DNA of 64,000 nucleotides from Glycine soja (lineage: Eukaryota > Streptophyta > Magnoliopsida > Fabales > Fabaceae), in the NCBI RefSeq assembly GCF_004193775.1, contig NC_041021.1, forward strand, positions 4,102,001 through 4,166,000, read 5' to 3'. Positions 12,541 to 22,191 of the stretch are shown here, one piece after another (the stretch's first letter is position 1; each line of letters begins with the position of its first letter). The notes below the pieces were generated by a model. That model was not told where the DNA came from. It was given only the letters and a program-made list of their open reading frames with translations, and searched no databases. The translations under genes and the position numbers were made by a program.

Positions 12541-12822
12541 CCCAAATATGATAAGTCTTAAATTTGTAAATACATAAAATTGTCTTCAGCACACATACTT
12601 AATGATTTCACACAAGTTTATGTACCATGTTATAAAATACATTACAAACCAAAAGGAGTGGACAACTCATAGCAAGTATATATTCTAGTTTAAACATAGT
12701 TTCTACTCAAGCTCTATATGCCAGCTGTTTCTCGGCATTCTAAAACCAAAAAATGCATGTTGTAGCCATCAACATTTGCTATTTAGATCACACTAACAAC
12801 AAAAAGATACTTGCTTAAAACA
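12541..12822. other. No gene seen
   Basis: AT-rich sequence between the long LTR and the next exon-like segment. The first 45 bases ('gataagtcttaaatttg...aaattgtc') loosely resemble 9739-9778 just before the LTR, which may hint at a local duplication. Nothing else is recognisable. Confidence 0.4.
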
Positions 12823-12993
12823 CTAAATCATTAATTTTTTTATTTGTTTGGATAAATTTGAGGAAGACAGCTGCACATAAGCTAATTCCTCCAGCGAAGT
12901 ATCATCAAATTGTGAATTACTTGATAATCTCATAGCAGGTTTAATAGCTTCTAGCACTTCAGGATCAAAGTCGGGAGATGCAAAAACAGTTTG
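12823..12993 (-). pseudogene. Probable last exon of the RPA-like gene (other exons at 20081-22191)
   Basis: On the minus strand an acceptor (tgtgcag) is followed by a 56-codon open exon starting QTVFASPDFDPEVLEAI and ending with TAG at 12825-12823. Phase 0 at its acceptor fits phase 0 at the donor of the exon at 20152-20081 (AGT|GTAAGT). Acidic and serine-rich text with no known fold fits the tail of an RPA-like protein. I infer that both exons were joined by one intron before the Helitron ending at 20056 landed there. On sequence alone this exon is unrecognised. Confidence 0.45.
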
Positions 12994-13083
12994 CTGCACA
13001 GTTTAAGACATAATATTAAATCTGAGCTTGGACAAAATCCAAGCAAAAACATACTGCATATCATCTATCATGATACAAACAAG

Positions 13084-13116
13084 GCCCTGACAATGCTAAT
13101 GTGGCATTGCCAGGGC
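13084..13116. other. Perfectly pairing small hairpin (minus-strand RNA)
   Basis: Arms gccctgacaatgc (13084-13096) and gcattgccagggc (13104-13116) are inverted repeats with one A/C mismatch and a 7-base loop. In a minus-strand transcript the mismatch becomes a G-U wobble, giving 13 paired positions. It lies near the presumed 5' end of the Helitron. Function unknown. Confidence 0.6.
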
Positions 13117-13489
13117 TAACGTGTCGCACAGCCAGCTATTTAATTTCTCGCTTAAAAACATCACATCATACTTTATTATTATTAATTATTATTATTATAT
13201 TATTATTATTACCGATGCTTTGGCGTTACCGAGGCAGTACCAATACCAATGCAAGGCCTTTCATTTTCCTCCTCTCCCTATTTCAGTTGCATCCTTTTTA
13301 TTACGTTTTCAAATTTATTGCATTGCATTTCTTCTTTTCTCTCTCTGTCATTTGGTACTCCACTGTTTTCTCTCCCTCATTTGGTATTCCACCATCTTAC
13401 TGTTCTCTCCCATTTCTCTCTTCTTTCTCTCCATTTTTTATTTTCATTTTTCCAAATAAGGGCTTCGTTTTCGCATGTAAGAAACAAGG

Positions 13490-13915
13490 GCTTCGTTTTC
13501 GGCTTGGTTCGTCATGTATGATGGTATTTTACTTTTTTCGCACAAAAACAAACCAAAAGCTTCGACCTTTTTGTTCATAAACGTTGTTTGTTGTTCGTTT
13601 TCGGCTTGGTTTGCAGGTATGATGGTATTTCAAGCCATAAGGTTCGACCTTTTTGTTCATAAAAAACGTTGTTTGTTGTTCATTTTCGGCTTGGTTTGCA
13701 GGTATGATGGTATTTCAAGCCACAAGGTTCGACCTTTTTGTTCATAAAAAATGTTGTTTGTTGTTCGTTTTTGGTTTGGTTTGCAGGTATGATGGTATTT
13801 CAAGCCACAAGGTTCGACCTTTTTGTTCATAAACGTTGTTTGTTGTTCGTTTTCGGCTTGGTTTGCAGGTATGATGGTATTTCAAGCCAAAAGGTTCGAC
13901 CTTTTTGTATTTTAT
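13490..13915 (+). repeat. 82-85 bp tandem repeat, four good copies plus one diverged
   Basis: The unit contains 'tttgcaggtatgatggtat', 'caagccacaaggttcgacc' and 'gttgtttgttgttcg'. The anchor gcaggtat starts at 13613, 13698, 13783 and 13865, giving periods of 85, 85 and 82. A diverged copy begins near 13490. Open frames running through it are by-products of repetition. Confidence 0.9.
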
Positions 13916-14345
13916 CATGAGTTTGTTGTTTTGTATACGAAGCTTTTCGATTTTTCTTGAGTGGTTTGTTGTTATGTACCATTTTGGTTGGGGTTTGTTG
14001 GGTTTTGATGTTGCATGTGCATCATTTACTAGCTTTTGTGGTTTTTTGATTCATCGCAACAATAAAGCTTAAAGCTTTGTTCATTTTTTATTATTAGTAC
14101 AAAAGGTTGGATCTTTTTTTGTTCTACAATGAGTTTATCGTTTTGTATACGAAGCTTATGGATTTTTCTTGGGTGGTTTGTTGTTATGTACCATTTTGGT
14201 CGGGGTTTGTTGGGTTTTGATGCTGCATGTGCATCATTTACTAGCTTTTTGTGGTTTTTTGATTCATCACAACAACAAAGCTTAGAGCTTTGTTCAGATA
14301 TGTAGCATTGGGTATCTTTGTGACCGACAGCAACAACGAAGACAA
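13916..14345 (+). repeat. About 212-bp direct duplication
   Basis: 'gtatacgaagctt' at 13933 and 14145 starts two copies of a block that includes 'ggtttgttgttatgtacc' and 'gcatgtgcatcatttactag'. The offset is 212 bases and the copies are close to identical. Confidence 0.88.
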
Positions 14346-14534
14346 CAAATAGTGTCCGACATGAAAAGAACAGGTTTGTGATGTATTTCATTTCTTCTTT
14401 TGATTCCTGGGTTCTATCGGTACAAAAGATTGAATTTTTTTGTGTTCTTCAGTCTTATTTGACCGTGGTTGAGTATTCTTCTTCTTTTGCAAGACAAAAG
14501 CCACAGATCATAGTATGTTGGATAGCTTACAGGT

Positions 14535-14760
14535 TTGTTTTCCCTCCCCGTCTCCTTCTGCGTTTTCATTTTATCTCTTTTTGCATTTGTATGTGTTTTT
14601 TTTTATTTCGACTTTTTGTTTTTTCACTACATGTTCATTGTTAGGTTCATTTTCCCTCCCCGTCTTCTTCTGCATTTTCATTTTACCTCTTTTTGCATTT
14701 GTATGCATTTTTTTATTTCAGTTTTTTGTTTTTTCACTGCATGTTCATTGTTTCTTCTAA
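14535..14760 (+). repeat. 112-bp direct duplication
   Basis: 'ttccctccccgtc' at 14538 and 14650 starts two adjacent pyrimidine-rich copies ending with 'cactacatgttcattgtt' and 'cactgcatgttcattgtt'. Long phenylalanine-rich frames here are artefacts. Confidence 0.88.
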
Positions 14761-15264
14761 AACTACGATTTTTTCTCCAAAAAGCTTTGATTTTTGGGTT
14801 CTAACAATGCAAAATATTGAATTTTTTATCTCGGCCTTATTTGTCCGTAGTTGAGTATTGTTCTTCCTTTGCATTTCGTGTTTCTTTTGTTCTGCCTTTG
14901 TTTTGTTAGTTCTCGCAGTGAAAAGATATAATTTTTTGGTGTTCCTGAACCATGTTGACCTTTTTCGTGTTCCTGAACATGCTTCGTTTTCTTCGAAGGA
15001 GAAAACTTTGTTTTCTTTGCCCGATGCTGACGTGGATGAGTAAGTGCTTACGTGTGGTAATGTCAAGAACCCTCATTCCCGCCCAAAAACTTCACTGTCA
15101 ACCTCCATTTATATTAATGATTTTTATTAATTTTAATTTTATTGTGCATTTAATACTTTTTGTCTTTTGCGTTGTTTTTGCTCCGGTTACGATGCATTTA
15201 TTCATTTATTTCCATTGTAAGTTTAAATATGTAATAATTAATTATTTGTATTATGTTCCCAAGA

Positions 15265-15390
15265 TGTTTGTCTTTCCAATGTATTTTTCTATTCCCGAGA
15301 CTTGGCTTTTCAATGTGCTTTTATTTGCCTTTCCAATGCATTTTTTTGTTCCCAAGACTTGCCTTTTCAATGCATTTTTCTGTCATAGTG
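15265..15390 (+). repeat. About 57-bp tandem repeat, two to three copies
   Basis: The words 'ccaatgcatttttttgttcc', 'aagacttgccttttcaatg' and variants alternate two to three times. Short, diverged array within the Helitron. Confidence 0.7.
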
Positions 15391-15719
15391 CTTTTACTCA
15401 TTATTATAATAAATTAATTATAATAAGATTTTCTATTACTGTTGATTTAATTTTCAAAGTAATAAAATGAGCGAAGGGTTTTATTATCATTTTAGTTCTC
15501 TTGGAAATATTAATATTGTCTTATACGTTAATATTTTTTGAATTTCGAACTATGTTAATATTGTCTTTTACGTTAACATTTTTTGAATTTTGAACTTAAG
15601 CGAGTGATAAATTTTTTTTTGAGAAATTTTTTATTATTTTATTATTTTCAAGAAATAACTTGATAATGTTTTTTTTTTTACGAAATTGATTATTTACTCT
15701 ACAAAAATTGTCATTAACA

Positions 15720-16330
15720 AGTCTATGGGACAGACCTTGACCCATGTACGATTGTATTACATCACTCCCACTAAAGCATATTCATATAGATGAAAAAAAA
15801 CTTTAAGTGTAGTTAGTTGTTTTTATCAAGGATAAGTTTCATACTTGAATCAAAGAGAAGATATTTCAAAATTTTATTGAAGAGTTAGATATTTTAATTA
15901 TGTTAGTTAAAAAAATAAGATTAATATTAACATAAGATTAATGTTTCAAACAAAAAATAAGTAAATAATTAATAAATGTAATTTAAAAATATAAAATATT
16001 ATAATTAAACTTTTACAATTTAATTTATTCAAATAAAACAAATAATTACAATGATAAAAAAATTCCCACAAGGCATTCCTGTTGAGTGTAGGCGCTAATT
16101 CTCCATGGCCATTCAAACCACTTAGAATGACTTCATTTGCAATGACCATTAAGAAGTCTACGGGAAAGACCTTGGTCCATGTACAATTGTATTACATCAC
16201 TCCCACTAAAGCATATTCATATAAATTTACCACTCTTTAGGTTAGTATTGTTGTATAAAGTAGCAATGTCCTGCTTGAGATTTTTAAATGTTTACTACTC
16301 TTATTTATATATGCAATCAATTCATTCATT
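15720..16330 (+). repeat. Repeated segment shared with the Helitron end at 51489-51900
   Basis: 'ttacatcactcccactaaag' occurs at about 15759 and 16191. The second copy continues through 'taggttagtattgttgtata' and 'cttgagatttttaaatgttt', which matches, inverted, the sequence at about 51780-51890. This ties the two Helitrons to one family. Confidence 0.8.
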
Positions 16331-16559
16331 TTTATTCCCGCTTGAGTTTTTAGTTTTTTTATTAGTTGAAAAACTCATTAAATTAATTATTCGGCAAACA
16401 AGTTTTTTTAGTAACTTCTAACTTTCATTGAAATGTTAGTTTTTACTTTTTATTTTTTTTATATTTTCTTATACTTTTATCATTTAATTGGTATATCCGA
16501 GTCACATAATCTTGGACCAGTTATGAAAATTAATTTATGGATAATAAAATCAATTTTTT

Positions 16560-17880
16560 GGTTTAATAGCCAATTTAAAATATTATGTTAAGATATGAAA
16601 ATAATCATAATTTTCTAATTAATAAACATATTCTGTTAGGACATGGAAACAATGAATCTTAAATATGACCGTATTAATCTTCAAATTAATTTAGACATTG
16701 AGTTATTACTAATTAATAGATTCTTAATAATTAATTTTAAATATTATCATATCAATTTTAACATATTATTAAAACCAAATTCACTTTTGTAGGAACTTCA
16801 CATATTAGTCCTAATTAGTAGAAACTTAATAATCAATTATATTTAAAAGTATGTTTTGTGAATTTAAGAATTAAACAAAACGTTAGACAAATTTAAAAGA
16901 CCTTTCCATTAATAGGTACTTAACAATCAATTTTAAATATTTTGTTAGTATATTAAAATAATCATGATTTTTAAATTACTAAACATATTCTATTTGGATA
17001 GGTAAATAATCATAATTTAGACGTGGAATTATTCCTAATTAATAGGTTCTTAACAATCAATTTAGAATATTACCATATCAATTTTAACATATTATTAAAA
17101 CCAGGTTCCTTTTTGTATTTATTTTTGTCTTAATCATCGTCAATTTATAAAAATTTAATCATAATATCATTTTACTTAACAATCAATCTTAAATATTACA
17201 CTATTAATCTTAAAAAGTAATTTTGGCGTTCAGTTATTCCTAATGAGTAGAAACTTAGCAATCAATTATATTTAAAAGTATGTTTTATGGATTTAAAAAT
17301 TAAATAAAACGTTAGGCAAATTTAATATACTTTTCCATTAATAGGTACTTAACAATCAATTTTAATATATGAAAATAATCATGATTTTCAAATTACTAAA
17401 CATATTCTGTTTAGATATGTAAATAATCATAATTTAAACCTTTCCATTAATGGGTCCTTAACAATCAGTTTTAAATATTCACTTAGTATATTAAAATATT
17501 CATGATTTTCTAATTAATAAACATAATAATTTAGCAATTAAGTTATTCCTAATTAGTAGGTTCTTAACAATAAATTTTAAATATTGCCATATCAATTTTA
17601 ACCAATTATTAAAACCAGGTTCACTTTTGTATTTATTTTTGTCATAATCATTGTCACTTTATAAAAGTTTGATCAATTTTAATAAGCATGTTCTGTTAGG
17701 ATATCAAAATAATGATAATTTAGACATTGACTTATTCCTAATTAGTTTGAACTAAACAATCAAGTTTAAATATTACACTATCAATTTTAACATTTTATTC
17801 AAATCAGCTTCAATTTTGTATTTATTTTTGCCAAAGTCATTTTCAATTTATTAACATTTAATTAATAACCATCTTTTATT
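16560..17880 (+). repeat. Degenerate AT-rich tandem array (about 430 bp higher-order unit)
   Basis: Phrases such as 'ggttcttaacaatcaatttt' and 'atcaattttaacatattatt' recur at roughly 16740, 17066, 17580 and 17770. A longer unit beginning 'gtagaaactta' starts at 16818 and 17247 (period 429). Copies are well diverged, so this is an old array. No gene is seen. Confidence 0.75.
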
Positions 17881-18224
17881 TTTATTTTGGTTATTTTTCA
17901 TTTCATTCTGAACTACATAACAATTTTATTAGGATATCGAAATAAACATAATTTTCACGTTGACTTATTCCTTTTTTATTTTGTTTTATCTTTAGTAATT
18001 AAAAACAATATAAGACGACTTATAATAATTCATATTGTTCAACCAAACGTATTTCCATATGAGATCTCCATTCTTTTCTTTGTGTGGTCTTATTTCGGTT
18101 ACTATCTGTTATGTTCTATGAATTTTAATTGTAGATTAAATTTGGACGAAAGATTTATTCTCTGTAATTTTTGTGTATTACTTTCTTTAATTTATGGTGG
18201 AGGAGATTCAATTAAAAAGAAAAA

Positions 18225-18600
18225 AAAATGCAGTCAACAATTTAAAGGCACGAGCTAACACTACTAATACCTGATTTTAGTCATGTGCATCCCAAAGGTC
18301 TTCTAATCAAAAAGAGGGAAAAAATACCGCCAACAATTTCAAGGCACGAGTTAACACTACTAATATCTATTTTTAGTCATGTCCATCCCAAAGATTCTTC
18401 AATAAAAAAATGACAAAAAAATACAGTCAACAATTTTAAGGCATGAGCTAACACTACTAATATCTTATTTTAATTATGTGCATTCCAAAGGTTCTTCAAT
18501 AATAAAAAAAAAAGAAATACACCCAACAATTTGAAGGTACGGGCTAACATTACTAATGTCTGATTTTAGTTATGTGCATTCCAACGGTTCTTTCATGTGC
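18225..18600 (+). repeat. 96-bp tandem repeat, four copies
   Basis: 'caacaattt' anchors at 18235, 18331, 18428 and 18524 (periods 96, 97, 96). Each unit carries 'gcacgagctaacactactaa' and 'tagtcatgtgcatcccaaag' or variants. Confidence 0.92.
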
Positions 18601-19381
18601 ATTTTTCTCATACCTTTATTAATGTTGTAAGTTCAATACCTTTGGCTATCGAACAATTTTTCAATTTCATTTTAATTTTAACTGAACAGTTTGTGGTTTG
18701 CTTTAATTAATTATGAATTTATTTCGTTGACTTATATTTTTATCATTTCTTTTTCCTGCCCCTTGATGTTTCATGACTTAGTGTTCTTGATGTTTCATAA
18801 CTTAATCAGGTACATATTATTCAATCATGTAATCGTTTGATTCACATATTTTTACTATACATCTTTTATTTTATTCCAAACAATATCAAACAATATATAA
18901 TATTTACACATTACCTTAAAATTATGTTTTATTACCTACATGCAACTCAATATTAGTTTCAAATTCATATTTTATTTAATGTATTTTTTTCTGTCAATAC
19001 TTAAACATTATTATTATCCAAATAAACAAAATTATATAAGTGTGTACATGTAGTAATAATTTATATTTATGAAATATCTCCTTCTGATTCTCTATGGTCA
19101 TTCAAATTAATAGGAACGATGACTCAAACTAAGATGAGATATTTCAAATTTTTATTGAAGAGTTAGATACTTTAATTATGTTAGTTAAAAAAATAAGATT
19201 AATGTTAGCATAAGATTAATGTTTAAAACGAAAAATAAATAAATAAATAATAAATATAATTTAATGCTAATCATCATAAAAATAAATCAATTTTTTCAAT
19301 GTCAATCAACATTTATTATTTTTTTATCTTTTGCATTTAATTTGTTTCAGTTTCCCTTCAATGAATGTTTCTTGGACTATT

Positions 19382-20056
19382 AACAAGTCTACGGTACAGA
19401 CCTTCACACATGTTTTAAATTCATATTTTATTTAATGTATTTTTTCTGCCAATACTTAAACATCATTATTATCCAAATAAACTAAATTTTCAGTCATTTC
19501 ATAATGAATTTTAACACTATTGATAAAAGAAGTTAATGTTTATACCAAAATTGAGTATGTCTCCTTTTGATTCTCCATGATCACTCAAACTAATTGGAAC
19601 AACTTCATTTGCAATAGCATTAACAAGTCTACAGTACAGACCTTGACACATGTTTCAAATTCATATTTTATTTAATGTATTTTTTCTGCCAATACTTAAA
19701 CATTATTATTATACAAATAAACTAAATTTTTCATCATTTCATTATGAATTTTAACACTATTGATAAAAAAAATTTAATGTTTATAACAAAAATTAGTATG
19801 TCTCCTTCTGAGTCTCCATGGCTACTCAAACTAATTCGAACGGCTTCATTTGCAATATCATTAACAAGTCTACAGTAAAGACCTTGATCCATGTTTCAAA
19901 TTTATATTTTATTTAATGTATTTTTTTCTGCCAATACTTAAACATTATTATTATCCAAATAAACAAAATTATATAAATGTATATATGTAATAATTTATAT
20001 GTATGAAATTTTAAATATTAGTATGAGCCCGTGCATCGGCACGGGCGTCTCTCTAG
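19382..20056 (+). repeat. 240-bp tandem repeat ending in the Helitron 3' terminus
   Basis: 'aacaagtctac' anchors at 19382, 19622 and 19863 (periods 240 and 241). Each unit holds 'attttatttaatgtattttt', 'aatacttaaacattattatt' and 'tctccttctgattctccatg' or variants. The last unit runs into the terminal hairpin and CTAG. A further diverged copy lies at about 18950-19100. Confidence 0.9.
20027..20056 (+). other. Helitron 3' terminal hairpin and CTAG end
   Basis: The stem GCCCGTGC/GCACGGGC (8 bp, loop ATCG) is followed after 6 bases by CTAG at 20053-20056 and then host T. In Helitrons this hairpin marks the rolling-circle stop. The stem is identical to that at 51499-51518. Confidence 0.88.
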
Positions 20057-22191
20057 TTGTGAATGAAATGAGATACTTACACTAAGATCAATGTTATCCA
20101 ACCTCGGCAAAGAGGAAATTAACTTTTCTATCTCAGTCTTGGACACACTCAGCTGGATATTACAAATGTTAATAAGAGCAGTATTATTGATCAGTAGTAA
20201 TTGATACAATTTCCAAAAACAATTGGCTATAAATTTATACCTCATCACTTACAATTTTTTGCAGCACTGATTTAATTATCTCTTAATCTTGAGATGTTTC
20301 CAAAACAGAATAACAGCTACTATTTGGAACAATCTTGATTTTGAATGCCAATTGTTTCTTCAACACATTGTCTAGGGCTTTAGGCATAGACTTTGGATCA
20401 AACTTACCTTCCTACATGTAGTTTAACGTAAATATCAGTAAAAGTAGCATTTGTAAAACCTATGAAATAAATTACTCTAGAGTTGCAACCATACATTTTG
20501 AATCAATTGCTTTTTTAAATCAGCAGCAGATTGGTTTATCAGTTGAGTAGCTTCTTTATTCCATAATACGAATGTAAAAGTATGTTGCTGGTGTGTAATT
20601 GTGACCTCCAATCAGAATCTGTTAGATAAAAACAGATTTCTACATAAATCTAATGGAAATCTTAAACATGTAACATACATTTGCTATTTGATTTAATTGA
20701 TCACCTAAGCATTTTTCCCTCATTCCTATTCTTACAGCCTGGACATGCGTATGGCTCCATTGTCTCTTCAGTTTTCTATTGCATCTAGGACAACCTTTAA
20801 AGCTCCAACCATTGTATACCAATAGCTTTTTAGTAGTTGCAACAGTGAGACGGTTGCATTGCTTAAGAAAAAAAAAGAGCATTTTTATTATCAAAAAGAC
20901 TTAAAGTTAATTTAAGCATGTTGTTATAATTGTTTACATGATACGAACCTTTTTTATGTCATCAAGCTCACTTAAACTTTTGACCTCAACATTATGGGCA
21001 AGCTTTACTTCTGAGCTGAATTGAGAACTTTGAGATAGTGTTACAATTTTCTGACTGAAGGAAACCACAATGTTCTCATTTGATTCCAAACTGCATATAT
21101 TAAATGGACACAGTCATCATTAAATTATAACAAATCTAAAGTCAACCCTGAAACTAACAGGTACCTTTTCTGAACTCCTGAACCTCTTTCATATTATCAT
21201 TTATGAACAGCTTTAAGCCATACATTGAGTTTTGAATGGCAATAGGGTAGTCTGCATACTTTCCTACATGAGTATTTTACAAAAACACCCTATGATACTA
21301 TAGTTTTCATACTGTGTTTTCAAAACAAATACTCTATAGTATATTGTTGCTTTAAAATACCTTTAGGTTCTTTGATTTTGGCCAGGTGTAGTAAGATAAC
21401 CATAGATTCAGGGTTGTTTTCACGCTAGTCCATGCTTTCAATTGCATTGCAAAAGGTCCCCACAAAATGCATGTAATTGTACAACCCCTGTTCCAAAAGA
21501 ATGATCAGATTTGTTTTTAAAAGATAATAATAGCAGCCTAGCATAATGTTTAATTTTGTGATTATGATGTACCTTTCATTCCTCAGACTGAGAACAACTC
21601 TCTTTGGGTCATTCTAAAGTTGTCATTGCAATATGTCAATTCGCCAATGAAATCAGACAACTAAAATTATAGATATCGAAGATTAATGCAAAAGTATGAA
21701 AAACTTAGACCAGTATGTTAATGAATAATAAGTACACTAAAAAAACTCACCTATTAAATGATCAGCATAAACAACTTTATTGATGATTGGCCAAATTCAG
21801 TAAAATGATAAGGATAATGAGGTATGTCAGGAATATCCTCTATTGATGATTTGTGGTCCTATATTGGCTAGTGTTTGACTCTACTTCAAAGTTTTGCACA
21901 ATATAAGTCTGACCCTATTTCAACTGGGCTAACCAATTTTTGCTTTCCATGCTCTTCACATAAGCCTCTATTTTATGACCCTACATCACGCAGCAACACC
22001 ACAAACAAAACAGATTCACCACCAACAAAATAACATAGCGCATTGACTTACAATGAACAATTAAAAACACAGAAAATTGCTACCTTGTTGTCCATAAAGA
22101 CCATTTCAATTAATGGCTTTGGGACCTCAACATGGTTCCAAGTCTCTCTTGAGTCATTGATCTTCACAATAGTGTTCAATCTACGTGACAT
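20057..22191 (-). pseudogene. RPA1-like single-strand-DNA-binding protein gene, interrupted
   Basis: Minus-strand, intron-containing gene. The start exon (ATG at 22191) reads MSRRLNTIVKIND...TWN...EVPKPLIEMVFMDNK and then a donor (aag|gtagc), matching the first OB-fold start of plant RPA70-like proteins but lacking the usual strand between TWN and EV. Further down are a segment with VVSFSQKIVTL (about 21040) and an exon with LTVATTKKL...GWSFKGCPRCNRK (20860-20760), like the zinc-bearing DNA-binding domain C. The exon at 20152-20081 ends in a good donor. RPA binds single-stranded DNA in replication and repair. Domain B is not clear, and the 3' intron is split by a Helitron. Such genes are also common Helitron cargo, so the gene may itself be transposon-borne. 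Confidence 0.6.

Larger units (their letters stand above)
13021..20056 (+). mobile_element. Non-autonomous plus-strand Helitron packed with tandem repeats
   Basis: The 3' end is well supported: a perfect 8-bp-stem hairpin GCCCGTGC-ATCG-GCACGGGC (20027-20046), then GTCTCTCTAG with host T at 20057, the classic hairpin + CTRR end with A/T insertion. The same end appears inverted at 51489-51518, and about 150 bp of subterminal sequence is shared. The 5' end is not resolved; A|TC dinucleotides at 13020/13021 and 13060/13061 are candidates just inside the host intron. No Rep or helicase coding is seen. Contents are mostly arrays listed separately (85, 212, 112, 429, 96 and 240 bp units), so it moved, if at all, with enzymes supplied elsewhere. 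Confidence 0.65.

Noticed and set aside
9739..12585. Target duplication for the long LTR from similar flanks ('cttaaatttg.taaatacata')
   Set aside because: The similar flanks are about 40 bases long and diverged and do not abut the LTR ends. LTR elements make about 5-bp duplications.
13101..15470. Several long plus-strand open frames rich in Phe, Leu and Ser
   Set aside because: They overlap in different frames across pyrimidine-rich tandem repeats and show no domain or codon pattern. They reflect repeat composition, not genes.
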